DNA from: Limnanthes douglasii subsp. nivea
Lineage: Eukaryota > Streptophyta > Magnoliopsida > Brassicales > Limnanthaceae
Direction of reading: 5' to 3'
DNA length: 64,000 bases
Assembly: GCA_036936605.1 (NCBI GenBank)
Contig: JAUPFV010000001.1
Location: 31,877,900 to 31,941,899, forward strand
Below the pieces are notes generated by a model. It searched no databases. It had not been told where the DNA came from and was given only the letters and a program-made list of their open reading frames with translations. How positions within the stretch are numbered: the first letter of the stretch is position 1; each line of letters starts with the position of its first letter. Positions 21,330 through 33,172 of this stretch are shown here, in pieces. Both the position numbers and the translations under genes were made by a program.

Positions 21330-21379
21330 TCGAGACAAAATTTTCTTTTAAGGATTGGGATCCCTTCTCAAATACCCAG

Positions 21380-21600
21380 TTCCCAATCCTTCAAGGCATT
21401 AGAGATTGCCTACTCAAAGATGCTGGCTATGGCGGTACTAAGTATACATGGAATAGAAGGATGAGATGGAAAAGGATTGACAGAGCGATGTTAAGCAGCA
21501 ACTGGCAAGCCATCTTCAAAGATACCCAGGTTCTCCACATGGTCAGAACATGTTCTGACCATGCTCCCCTCTTAATAACTGCTAGAACAACTTATGAGTA
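21380..21600 (+). pseudogene. LINE-H endonuclease C-terminal fragment
   Basis: QGIRDCLLKDAGYGGTKYTW, then RWKRIDRAMLSSNWQ and CSDHAPLLI (about 21390-21590), match the end of an AP-like endonuclease of plant LINEs, including the catalytic SDH motif. A stop follows at about 21605. The SDH motif lies inside a perfect 26-bp palindrome at 21538-21563. Confidence 0.8.
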
Positions 21601-21659
21601 TTGTTGAAAATAACTGGAATCAAAGTATTACAGGTTATCCTAATAAGGTTTTCTAGTTC

Positions 21660-23201
21660 AAGCTTAGGAGACTTAACAATTTCCTTAAAGCTTGGAATAT
21701 CAAATGCTTTCGAAATATTTTCAACAAGCTAAAAGAATATGAGGAAAATGTTAAGAGAATGGAGGAGCTTCAAATAAGTAATAACAATGCTATTACTAAA
21801 GTAGATCTGGATAAAGCTAATGGTTTATACATTAAAAATATGAGGATTGAAGACGATTACTGGAAGCAGAAATGTTATAATAACTGGCTGAAAGATGGGG
21901 AGCGCAATACAAAGCTGTATCATTATTATGTTAACAAGAAAAGAAGAAGAAGGAAAATAAAAAGCATAAAAGAGGGTGATACATGGATCACTGAAGATGA
22001 AAGTATTGGGAAGTCTGCTGAGAAGTTCTTCAAGGATATTCTTTCTTCTGATCCATATAACAATAAGGAGGAAGAGACTAACATGATGAATGATGATATA
22101 TTCGATATCATACCTAATCTGGTGACGAATGATGATAACAATTCTTTAATGAATTCTGCTACTGAAGAGGAAATTTAGAATACTATCTCTAGTATGAACA
22201 CTAACAGCGCAACCTGAATTGATAGTTACAACATTCATTTCTATAAATCTTGCTGGAATATTATTAAAAGAGACTTATGTATCTCCATTAATTCCTTCCT
22301 TCATGGCCAGTATATCCCCAAGGGAATCTTTGTAACTGGTATGTGCCTCATTCCCAAGACGAACAATCCCACTATTTGGCATGATTACAGACCCATAGGT
22401 CTCTATATAATGCTTAACAAGATCTTGTTAAAGCTTATCAACTCTAGGCTCTCTGTTATTCTCCCAAATATAATCTCTCAATACCATGAAGCTTTTGTGT
22501 TGGAAAGGTCTATCCATGAAAATATTTTGGTGGCTAAAGAGTTGATATATGACCTGAACAAAAATCCCAAAACTGGCAATATCATAATTCAGTTAGACAC
22601 GTCAAAGGCTTTTGACAGAATGTCTTTCTCATTTATAACTAAAGTCTTTCTCAAGTTTGATTTCTCTAATAGTTTCGTTATTCTTATAAGCAAGTTGATA
22701 AGAGATATCAATATCTTTTTGCTGATCAATGGGGGCACTTCTGGTTCCTTCAAGCTCAAGAGAGACTTAAGACAGAGAGATCTCCAATCTCTAAGTCTCT
22801 TCATTATTGGGGAAGATGTGCTCTTAAGATGTCTCCATAATCTCATTAATACCAACAACATAATAAAGTTTAATTCAAGAACTAATCGTTTAATCCCCTA
22901 TCTGGATTTCGCAGACGATATTCTTGTTTTTACTAATAGTTTACAAGACTCAGTTAACAAGCTTAGTTTATTTCTGGACAAGTATCAGGCTGTATCTGGG
23001 CAAGCCATCAACACAAAGAAGACTAAGCTCATCTCATCTACTTCTCTTCACCAGAGCATAATCACTCGCTTTGAGACTCAAAATGGTTTCAAAACTGACA
23101 ACTTTCCTACAAGCTACTTAGGAATCACTTTAAATAATAATAACAGAGCAAGTAATTACAACAAAATTATCGACAAGATGAATGAAAAGATAGCTGACTG
23201 A
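21660..23201 (+). pseudogene. LINE-H reverse transcriptase
   Basis: RLNNFLKAWNIKCFRNIF (21668) begins the linker and thumb-proximal region; 21759-22178 is open (KCYNNWLKDGERNTKLYHYY). A stop at about 22176 and another near 22216 separate it from 22341-23201, which carries MCLIPKTNNPTIWHDYRPI (RT motif 1), IIIQLDTSKAFDRM (motif A), INGGTSGSFKLKRDLRQ (motif B region) and LDFADDILVF (catalytic F-A-D-D, about 22906-22930), then SGQAINTKKTKL and YLGITL. The catalytic residues are intact but the frame is broken. Confidence 0.88.
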
Positions 23202-23990
23202 GACTACAAACACCTTTCATTTGGTGGAATACTTGTTCTAATCTCTAATGTTTAAATGACTATTCCTTGTTACTGGATGCAGAACAACATGTTACCTACT
23301 AGTATTATAAGGAGAATTGAGAAAATTTTAAATAAATTTCTTTGGAGATCCAAGTTCAATGGAAAAAAAATCATTTGACTAATTGGAAATCTCTTTGTAA
23401 GCCTTTTGAGAAGGGGGGGACTGAATATTAGAAGACTATCTGATATTCAACATACCTATTCTCATAAGCGTTGGTTCATATTCAGAAACAAAAAAAATCC
23501 CTTTGGGCTAACATGCTGCACAACATTTACTCTACCAATGTTCATCCTCTTGATACTAACTTTAACAGGCAGGTCCCTCACTTGGAAGATAATTTCTAGT
23601 ATTAAAAAGGATGCTAAATCCAATATTAGATGGATTTTGGCGAAAGAGGAGATGGATTTCTGGAGAGACGATTGGCATAATCATCCTCCCATTATTGAGA
23701 TCCAACCTGATATGTCTAATTACCTTGAAACTGAAGTTAAGTCTTTCTGGAGGAATAATGCTTGGGACTCTGATTCTTTAGCTTCTTTCTTTTCACCTGC
23801 AAGAATGGGTTTGATTCAGAACCATACCATTGATAGAAATAAGGAGGACCTGATGATTTTGGAAATGTTCAAATGATACGAAGTTCAATACTTAAATGAT
23901 CTGGAACATGATCAGAAATCAAGCTAACCTCTCTAGTTTGTTCAAAAAAAATTGGAACCACCTCACGCCAATGAAGTAATCCTTGCATCT
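23202..23990 (+). pseudogene. LINE-H RT C-terminal/connection region
   Basis: Open from 23406 to 23876 after frameshifts. GGLNIRRLSDIQHTYSHKRW and ILAKEEMDFWRDDWHNHPPI are characteristic of the region between RT and zf-RVT in plant LINEs. No catalytic residues are expected here. Confidence 0.75.
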
Positions 23991-24757
23991 AAGTGTCAAT
24001 TTTGAAATAACTATGAGGACATTAATCATGTTTTTGTGAACTGCAGTCAAGCCTGGAAACTTTGGACGCATTTCAGTGGATTTTTCAAGATCAGAATCGA
24101 GAGATACATGATTATAACTCACGTCATCAAAATTTGGCAAGATTTCTCTAAGAATGCCTCAAACTCTTTCTCCAGAAAGCACTGGTCTAATACTAAGAAT
24201 GCTAGCTTGCTTATTGGTTGTTCCAATTTTAAAAATAATAAGCCTTCTTACCTGGTTTGGAAGGCTCCTATTGAGGGAAGGATCAAATTGAATGTTGATG
24301 CTTCTGTGCTTAGGAATGATGAGTCCAGTGGGAGCTGTATTTTTAGGAATTATCATGGGGAGGTGATTCAGTGTTTTGGAAACACGTATGCGAAGCTTTC
24401 TTCTCTATTAGCTGAAGCTCGAGCTTTGCTCGATGGCTTGCTGATTTGTAAGCGTAATCATTGGACTAATGTGGATATAGAGTCTGGTTGTTAGAATCTA
24501 ATTAGTCTTCTCGCGAATGAGAGCTCTCCTTGGTTCCTGAATCCGCATTTGAAAATCCGTAGAAACTCTTTAGCTTCCTCCATGATTATCAAGCACATCT
24601 CAAGAGTCCAAAACCAAACTGCTGATTGGCTTGCAAAATGGACTCTGAGATGTAAAGAGAAACCAAACTTTAATTCTTTCAAAGTCCCTATTAAGCTTCA
24701 GTCTATTATCTTTCTGGAGCGTCTGGGTTTGGGTTACATTTCTCAGCATGATGACTA
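23991..24757 (+). pseudogene. LINE-H zf-RVT zinc finger and RNase H domain
   Basis: A CxF...INHVFVNCSQAWKLW motif near 23992-24062 is the zf-RVT finger. The RNase H follows: KLNVDASVLRNDESSG (first D, about 24290), LLAEARALLDGLL (catalytic E, about 24407), VDIESGC (D, about 24470) then a stop TAG at 24492-24494, and ISRVQNQTADWLAKW (conserved D, about 24598-24642). It ends at the stop near 24757. Only the stop and one small shift break this domain. Confidence 0.82.
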
Positions 24758-25098
24758 GTTTTGCATGCAATCTTTTGGTTCTCTTTCTTTTTCTCTTCTT
24801 TTTGCATGAACAGAGTCGAAGAACTAGGAAATCAATGATCGAAGAGGTGTTGATGCTGAGTTTTAGGGTGCGAATAAAAAAGAATGCTGATGGAGACTTG
24901 AATGAAGAAGGATATTTGAGCCGGAGCTAGAGTTGGAGGTTATGTGATGGAGGCTCTGTTCAAATTTCATAAAATTTAGGAGGGAAGACTTTAACGTCAT
25001 GTCTGAATTCTTAAAAAAAAATTGTAATCAAGTCCTTATATTTTGTAACTCTTTGATAGAGATCCTTTCTATCTTATTTTGATTATGAAAAAACAAAT
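24758..25098 (+). other. LINE-H 3' UTR and A-rich tail
   Basis: Non-coding tail after the RNase H stop, with a pyrimidine-rich segment and AGAGATCCTTTCTATC near the end, then ATGAAAAAACAAA. The 60-codon open frame at 24748-24930 has no recognisable content and I treat it as chance. Confidence 0.6.
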
Positions 25099-25689
25099 AC
25101 TTACGGTAGCTTTTCAATTATAACTATAGCACCTCTTATAATTTAATAGACACTTGCAATAGCTTTTTAGTTATATTTATTTACTGCGGATGATTATGCA
25201 CTTATATTCACTGTATTAAAACATTCTAATTATGTGTGTACAATATATTAAAATACAATTATCTTATTTGCATGCCAAATAATTAATCAAAGTAATTTAA
25301 ATCTTTAACCTTACCTAAACTAAGTCTGCAAATTAATTTAGACAAGTACTATAGCTGCATGCAAATTAGTGTTTCTGCAATCCAAACCTCCAAACTAATC
25401 TAGGCAAATACTGTAACTATATGCAAACTAGGGTTACTGCAATTTATATCACACTGTGCTAGTTTCAGGAAACTACAATTTCATTTTGATTATAAAGGTG
25501 GTTGGGATCAGTATGCCAGGAGGATGATTGTAGCAAACAAGCGGGCCCTGGATTTTAGTAAAAAAATACAATTTTTTTATAAACATAAAAATATTATCGT
25601 TTCATGTATCAGTTTAAACACAAAAATATGGTTCAGAATTCAAACTCCAGTATTTTTAGACCAAATTTTACATATTTTTAAATCATAAT
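25099..25689. other. AT-rich unassigned sequence with a 62-bp tandem duplication
   Basis: At about 25330-25450 two copies of roughly 62 bp occur (AATTAATTTAGACAAGTACT ... TTTCTGCAATC and AACTAATCTAGGCAAATACT ... TTACTGCAATT). No gene is recognised. If the LINE sits in the Copia-C leader, part of this would be the leader remainder, but the similarity is too weak to claim. Confidence 0.4.
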
Positions 25690-26040
25690 CATCTAGTATA
25701 GACAATTTCATACTTGGTAAAACTAAGAACTTAACTTCATGGTAGTTTCCAGATTTGATGATCTGTGATCCTTTGCTAATGGTTATGATTCTTCTAAACG
25801 ATGGCAACCAAAATCTTGATTCTGAAAGAAAAACCAATATTTTTTTTAAAGGTATTTCTCTCTGTTTTATGAAACCGTGGTTTTCAAAAAATGAGTGTAA
25901 TTTCAAAACAGTTATTTAGACATTATTAAATTGCATTTTTAGGGACAATAACCCGGTATTATTTTGTCTTACAAAATATTCTCCAAACTTTACTTAAGTT
26001 GTTTACAAAACTCATCTTATACTAGACATATCCTAACATA
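25690..26040 (-). mobile_element. Copia LTR/leader fragment (Copia-B/C family)
   Basis: On the minus strand 26010-25900 matches the U3 block ACAAAATAATACCGGGTTAT and AATTTAATA of the Copia-B LTR. 25890-25765 matches its R/U5 region (GAATCAAGATTTTGGTTGCC, AGAAGAATCA, AGCAAAGGATCACAGATCAT). 25745-25715 matches the leader right after the PBS (ACCATGAAGTTAAGTTCTTAG). The end of U5 and the PBS are missing between the last two blocks. The 88-codon minus frame at 25640-25906 is LTR sequence, not a gene. The CCACGGTTTCA motif at the R start is shared with the Copia-C LTR. Confidence 0.75.
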
Positions 26041-27727
26041 ATGATGTTATAAGAAAAAACTTGTTTTTTTATTGATATTGTTCGTTTCCTGTCTTGATTT
26101 GTTAAAGTATATAGTATTATTTTTCAAAAGAAACACTTTTGATAGCGGTAAATATGGTTAGTCGAATTCTTTACGCACATAATTCAGGAACAATAAATTA
26201 TTCCCTTAAACAATTAAGGGAATGTCCGTCTCAGATATTTGGTTTTGTAATATTTGTAAAATAAAAAATAGTAGATAAAATGGTTTTTTTTTTATAAGAA
26301 CAACGAATTTGTATTAAATAACTAAGATTACATCCAAAATAATATGTATATTACAAACTCTGAACTATTTTACATTTAGATTTTTTTCTCACCCATTATC
26401 CATCCTAGTAAAGTAGTAGGGACAATATTTCGAAAAAGTATTTTGAAACATATAAGTCAATACTTTTGTTTTTATTGGTTGAAAGTCATTTAATTAGAGT
26501 AAAAGCAAACATATTTCATACATACATATCGTTGATTATTGTGCTCGTCGAGAAGTAGACATTTAATGTCACATATCTAAAACGCAAAATTTGGTTTTAT
26601 ATACATGCATACATATTTAGCGTGTTTGACTCTTAGATAGAGTCAATTGTTTTATATGGTTAATTTGTCAAAGTCCTTAGATCAGATTTGGTATTATGTG
26701 AGATGAATAGACATAAGCTTTTCGATATAACCCTTTCTTTATATCTCCTTTTTACTATAATATGTAATATAGAAGTCTGAATTTAGTTACATGACATTTT
26801 ATAACAATTAGACGAGGCTAATTTTGCTTTGTCAAAGTTGGTGTGTTTAAGAAAAGAGGTAGAAGAAAAGGTTAGTCAAAGAAAATAGCTACCAAAACAT
26901 TATAAAGAGATAAGCTATCTACAAATCAAACGTTTTGAGAATGTCTTTAATTTATAAAATAGAATAAGGTTAGACTAAAATTTGTATCAAAATCAAAATT
27001 GTTAATGTTAAAAGGTGGTTTAATATTCATTTTTATCATAATAATTTGTTAATGAATAAAAATAATAGCTATAATTAAAGTAACAAATAGATTTTAAAAA
27101 CATAATAATTCTTTTGAAAACTACATGTAATTATCAAAATAAAATTTCAAAAACACGATATTAAGTAAGTTTAAATTGTGAGATTTTTCAGTAAATTTGG
27201 ATGGGTTGAGAGTTAATGTAATTATATAAATTAATTTATTTTTATATAAATATAATTCAGGAATAATGTAAAATGTTGTAGATAATTAGGGTGTTATGGA
27301 AATTTATAGTATTTGAATTAAAATTGTATCAAACCAACAATCAATTAGGAATGCAATACTTTTTTACTGTATAAATGAAAGAATAAGGAATGATTCATGG
27401 ATTTGTTTTAGTAATTCCACATACATACCATTTGTGATGTAGAATTATTTTTTGGATTTAAAGTTGGATCGCAAATGTTTTGCGATTCATGTTAGTAGAG
27501 AGATACATGCATTGAATCTTGTGAGGGTCGATATCAATCTATTACTGAAGAGTAGAATAAACGAAATTAAAAAATAAATTGTGAAAAATATATATTTTAA
27601 ATCAGCCATTCTTTTAAACGACGAATAATTATTTGGTTACTTATATTATAAATAGGGTTAATTTATATAATACTTCACGAGATTAAACTAAGAATTTAAT
27701 GTATTAAAATAACACATATTTTCAAGG
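26041..27727. other. AT-rich intergenic sequence, no gene seen
   Basis: No open frame of interest, no transposon motifs and no tandem structure that I can support. Confidence 0.5.
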
Positions 27728-28312
27728 AAAAAGTACCCGTCAGTACGTTTTCAAGTTTTCATTTCAGTATTCAAATACTAGATACTATTTTGGACAAAAA
27801 TAACTCTGAGGGTATATCGCGTTATGTTTAAAATTGTAAGTCGTAAATCATGATCTGTTACGCATAAATCTTATGATCTGTTACACACAAATCGCATCAT
27901 CTATTTTTACACATAAATCTCATGATCAGTTACACACAAATCTCATGATCTGTTTTTACACATAAATCTCATGATTTGTTACACACAAATCTCATGATCT
28001 GTTACACACAAATCACATGATCTGTTTTTACACACAAATCTCATGATCTGATACACATAAATCTCATGATCTATTACACATAAATCGCATGATCTGTTTT
28101 TACACATAAATCTCATGAACTGTTACACACAAATCTCATGATCTATTACACACAAATCTCATGATCTATTACACACAAATCGAATGATCTGTTTTTACAC
28201 ATAAATTGCATGATCTGTTACCCACAAATCTCATGATCTGTTACACATAAGTTGCATAATCTGTTGAGGGTACTTCAGGAATGAAAATATAAACTGGCTA
28301 TTAAAAAAGAAT
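27728..28312. mobile_element. M1: small TIR element with a minisatellite core
   Basis: The left end AAAAAGTACCCGTCAGTACG with GTTTTCATTTCAG (27728-27766) is an imperfect inverted match of the right end GGAATGAAAATATAAACTGG (28278-28309). TTTGGACAAAAATAAC (about 27790) matches the complement of the subterminal TATTTTTGTCCAAATT of M2. The core is a minisatellite (27841-28265). No coding capacity. The AAGTACC..GT terminus is shared with M2 and, less exactly, M3, so the three look like one non-autonomous DNA-transposon family. I could not define a target duplication for this copy. Confidence 0.5.
27841..28265. repeat. Minisatellite, about 22-27-bp units (ATCTCATGATCTGTTACACACAA type)
   Basis: ACACACAAATCTCATGATCTGTT and its longer form with TTTTTACACATAAATC alternate some 18 times. 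Every unit keeps TCATGATC or a near variant, so each unit carries a small palindrome. Units drift (CGCATGATC, CTCATGATCT). Confidence 0.9.
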
Positions 28313-30181
28313 TAGTTTGGTGAGATGGGTGTTTAGTAAGCATAGAAAATAGTTAGGGTACTAGATGATAATAAGTTTGGTGAGAATGTATTTAGTGTGA
28401 CATTTCTCTATTTTTAATTGTTTTATTAAAAAATATAACACGTTACTTTTTTTACTTAAATCTTTTACTCAAAGCTACAAAACATTTTGTTTTATGGTTT
28501 ATTACTAATCGTTTTTTTTAATTATTTTTCTAAGTAAAATAAATCAATCCACTTCTAAATAAAAATTCAATATTTTTTCTTTTGGAATATTCGTAGGGAC
28601 ATGACTTTTATTAGGTTTCAAACCATACTTAGTTGTTGATTAAAATAGCCTCCCTCTTAGCTACTTTTTATTTATAAAGTCATAAGAGTTTTTCATAATA
28701 TTTAATAAATATTTATTGTTATTATTATTTGTTAGTCTAATATTTTAATTGGATTTTATCACAACATGCGTAAATACCCTAAATTACACATCATGAGACA
28801 TTCTAATTTAAGATTTCTTTCAATCTTCCTTTTGTAGCATTCACGTGTGCTGAATTATATTCATCGGAATGTTCACTTATGTAATGATGTTGCTAATAAA
28901 TAATCATCGAACGTCTATCCATGTCAGGCGACAAACAACCAAAAAGACGCACCACGACTCGTTTTGCATAATGGTTCTAAAATAAATCAATTTTTTAACA
29001 GCAACCTTAGTGGACCATAACATGTTATGGAGTGCAAAGTGAAAGAGAGACAACCATATAATCAACAGGTATATACTATTCCACCGGTCATGATGAATTG
29101 AGATCGCTGAATTTTAGAGGAAAATTGAAAACTAAAAATTGATTCGTTTATTGATTCAATCTGGAATACTCAAAAACTGAATCATTGTATTAATGATCAT
29201 TTAAATGTATGCGTATGATTATAATATAATATGAAATACTATACCTGATTTGAATTCAGTCCTCCATTGAAATAAAAAAATCTACTATAGTAAAAACAAC
29301 ACTCCCACTTTGAATATCCTCTAGATTAAGAACCCCAGACGAATATGTTCATGAAAGATTGTGAATGTTTGAAATCTTAGTAGAAAAAAGTGGGAAAAAG
29401 AAAGATAAATATCTCTACTTTACTGTAATCCTAACTGAATTAAAAGAGTTTTTTTTATGCTTTATCTTTATTTTCTAAATTATAAGGAACTTAATATATT
29501 TTATGTACTGAATGTTATTAAAGGTGCTAAAAATTTTATCTCCATAAAATATGCAGGTTTAAATCACACTATAACACCTACCTACCTTATAAATTCATGT
29601 ATTTTAAATTATCTTTTTAATTTCATAACTTTTTTATATCATCATGCGGTAGTGGATAACTTATATTAAATATACAATGGTTCATCCCTAGAATCACTTA
29701 AGTATTTTATTAAGATGATTTTATACCATATCCTAAATTAACCATGAACATAGAAGAAAATTTCAAATTGTCCACAACATATTAACTCTTCATCACCTCT
29801 TAAATTTCCAAATAGGTTTTGAGAGGTTTGACTAAAAGACTTATCTTATATAAACTTCAAATAAACTCCGGATTTATCGTTTTTATACCATCAAATTGTA
29901 GCATGTTATAAATGAGTTTCTTCTATGATAATCCCACATAATTATCAAGAGTAATCCTGATTATTCTTGGTTCCTTAATACATAGGACACCTCATCTATA
30001 AATGTTGGAATTAACAAAAAAATATTGATGACATACAACATGCACTATAACTTATGGTGACAAATGTAACAATAAACTCTAAATCTAATCCACTCCCACT
30101 GAATTAATAAAATTCATAATACTCTACTAAGTTAATCTCAAAACTAAAAGAGTTTGCAACTGCGATAAATTATGATATATT

Positions 30182-30260
30182 ACACACACACACGCACGCA
30201 CGCACGCAAGCACGCACGCACACACACACACACACACGTATGCACGCACGCACACACACA
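30182..30260. repeat. CA/CACG microsatellite
   Basis: Interleaved (CA)n and (CACG)n / (CGCA)n runs with a few interruptions (AAGCACG, GTATGCACG). Confidence 0.95.
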
Positions 30261-32147
30261 TCAAGTTTTTTTAATGTTATTATTCAGAAATATATGATCC
30301 TAATATTTATTTAAAAAAGCTTATTTTATCAAGTGTGCAAAACGTATAATAATTCTTATAAAAGATTCATTTGAAAAAAAATCTGAATTATAGGCTGTCT
30401 TAAAAGATCAATTTTTTTTATAATGAATGAAACTTGTTTAGTGTAAGGTCTGTTGACAATCTTAACTAAAATTTTACATCAATTTTAATTCGTCTTAAAA
30501 TATTATGTATTTAAACATTAAAAATCTAAATATAATCATATGAAAGCTTAAACTGAGTTCTTCATTTACACCGCAATATTTATAATGTTCTTATGGATCT
30601 CTATCTAGTGTTACATAAGCTAAACTTGTAATCTTTGTTTTACCATAAAAGATCTTAATGTCTTGTATAAATTTTTATGATATTAAATCAGATACAACCA
30701 GATTATTTTATTAATCATAAAGAAACTTAATGTTATTGTGAATTTTTTCATGACTTTAAAAATTTCAAAACCTGATTCTTATGTTAATCATCAAAGAATC
30801 TTATAGTTATTATGGAACTTCTTTATGACATTACAAAAATTGAATTGTTTTATAAGTTACTTAACTTTGTATAATTTTTTGAGGATGTTGAGTTTGTCCT
30901 TTATGAACAACTACAACTTCTTAATCTTAAGTGAGAATTTTACGGTGATTCTTATAGGAGAATAAAAAGACGATTGTGATATAATGATCAAATCGTTATC
31001 GTTTGAATTCCAACAAAAATCATTTCTGATTCTTCACCATTATCAAGGTTGTTTACTAAATAATTACCCACAAAATAAATATCATCAAAATAACTAAATT
31101 GTCGTATATCTGAAGTGGGTAGTGGGGTAAAGTAACCGTTAAATGATAGAATTAATTTCAAACATAGATAATTATTACTATCCGAGATGCTAAGTTCCAA
31201 GGTTTTGCTTGTACTAGACGTTCCCAAATGTATAAATTTCTTGAAATAATATAATTTGTTATGTTAAGCTTAATACACTCATTTTACTAGTTATCTCTCT
31301 ATGAACTTTGGTTAATAAGGATATATTACACAATTGAAATGTGTAAACCCAAAAATGAGTAATAACATTATTTAGTAAACTACTATACCTCCCTCGAGTA
31401 GTAACAACCAGGGACATATATGATAAACTACTTGAACTTCTCGATAGACTCTATATATTATGCATAGAAGAACTAAAAAAATATATAAACTAATATCTTA
31501 TGTTATAGTTATCTCTGAATATGAACGTCTTCTAAATAACCGAAAGATTTGTTCAAAGAGTTCCACTAATTTGTATACATCTAATTTTCTTTATTTGGTA
31601 TTTTTGCTCGTGTCCATCATTATATATGAATAGTTAAAATACTATAAAGGCTTCTAAAGCCTTTTATTAACTAGAATGTCCCCCTCTTTGTTAGAGATAC
31701 GACCTTAATGATTTTTTATAAAGATGTATTCAATGTCCTTAGTATTTCAATTTATTTTGCTGAATGATACATAAATTTGGATAGTATCATTGCAAAATGT
31801 ATTAATGATTATCATTAGCATAGATGGTATGTGCCAACGCGTTGTACAATTAATTCATTTTGCAACTACTCTATACTATAATCACCATTATATGTAAATA
31901 TGTTTTACTTTCACTAAATTTAGTGATTCAATGTATCTCTGAATGAAAATCAAAGATCTCTGATAGTTGTAAGACAATAATAAATCACCACTACATATAA
32001 AGATGTTTTACCATCACTCAATTTTGATGATTTAATGTAACTCCTAATAAAGGATCAAAGATCCCTATGAGCTGGATATAAATTTAGATATAAGGTAGTT
32101 TTACTTAAGGTTTGAAATTTTATGTAATACATGTATCATGTTTACTT

Positions 32148-32174
32148 TTCATATATATATATATATATATATAT
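32148..32174. repeat. (TA)n microsatellite
   Basis: About 13 uninterrupted TA dinucleotides. Confidence 0.95.
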
Positions 32175-33172
32175 TCTTTAGATAAATATAATTTCTAAGT
32201 CTCTTTAATAGTCACTTCTGAATTCCTTGAACTAAAATACTCGGTTATTTAAAATTCTAGCTAATGATCATGTAGATCACTGAATTTTAGATGAAATTAA
32301 AAAAAAGAATCACTTAAATTAGATAACCGAGCCCCAAGATATGACATTCTGAAGTCAATGAATCATATTTTTTACACTCGTTGTGAACACACAAAAAAAT
32401 CACAAAATCTCACTTTTGTTTAGAATATGGATTAGTTTTTCAAGTTTTAGACATGAAAATTGACCCTATAATTAGACTTAAAATTATTTTCTTATAAATT
32501 TTTACATTCCCATAAATGAATCCTTGATTTACATCAATTCCATATTCAACCAGTTGAAAAACTAAAAAACTTGAGACCCTAATTTTGTCAAATTTTGGAA
32601 ATAAAATTTAACTGTATAGAAATATTACATGATGTGATTTTAAAGAATATTACCTCTAGAGCCAGTACTTTAAGGTTAGACATTATAGGTTGTGTACCAT
32701 ATCCGATCAACCAAGCCTTCCTAGAGGGCCTAACTTGATCGATCATGGTAACTAAACGAACCTTTCAAAAATAAAAAACCAATTATGCATGAATATGGTG
32801 TGTGTGAACGCAACAACGACATCGTGCAATTTGTACTCACCATCATAAAACATGTATGGTAGTGTTCCTAGACGGTTGACCTACACACACAACAACCGTT
32901 CTTTAAATTGTGAGGCTCCAAACTTATTTCCTTTCATGACACGCTTGATCACATCTCACTAATGTGGGGTTACCAGGTTTTCCAATCAGTCCAGAGAATG
33001 AGCATCTGAATGCTAGTATTATATTGCGTACCGCCATGATTTGATGTCTATCTTACTATATAAGACTTAAACCACAATAAACTTTGAGTGTCTAAAGTAG
33101 TACAATGATGTGTTATATCTCATCTAGTGCTTAGAAATCTCGAATGCATACATATATACATGCATATATATA

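Larger units (their letters stand above)
21330..25098 (+). mobile_element. LINE-H: 5'-truncated plant non-LTR retrotransposon (L1 clade type)
   Basis: In order on the plus strand: C-terminal part of an AP endonuclease, reverse transcriptase with FADD, a zf-RVT zinc finger, an RNase H domain, a 3' untranslated region and an A-rich tail (ATGAAAAAACAAA at 25086-25098). ORF1 and most of the endonuclease are missing, which is typical 5' truncation. Several frameshifts and stops. RNase H downstream of RT is typical of many plant LINEs. I could not delimit a target-site duplication. Confidence 0.85.
28313..33162. other. AT-rich sequence without recognisable genes; several short repeats
   Basis: No coding feature is supported. 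Visible structure: CACTCCCAC motifs at 29301 and 30091 in the style of minus-strand copia polypurine tracts; a decayed roughly 80-bp repeat at 30640-30870 (AATCATAAAGAAACTTAATG / AATCATCAAAGAATCTTATAG); and a two-copy repeat at 31881-31970 / 31986-32075 (ATGTTTTACTTTCACT / ATGTTTTACCATCACT). GATCGCTGAATTTTAGAGG (29101) and GATCACTGAATTTTAGATG (32275) also resemble each other. It may be a very old copia insertion. The small open frames at 29457 and 30988 (minus) have no recognisable content. Confidence 0.4.

Noticed and set aside
24748..24930. Small plus-strand protein after the LINE RNase H
   Set aside because: It lies in the LINE 3' UTR and overlaps the end of the RNase H frame. No domain.
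25640..25906. 88-codon minus-strand gene
   Set aside because: The DNA matches R/U5 and leader sequence of the Copia-B LTR, so the frame is accidental.
27841..28265. CRISPR-like regular repeats
   Set aside because: Units are adjacent without unique spacers, the DNA is plant nuclear, and there are no cas genes. It is a minisatellite inside a TIR element. The same applies to the arrays at 33541, 46080 and 53745.
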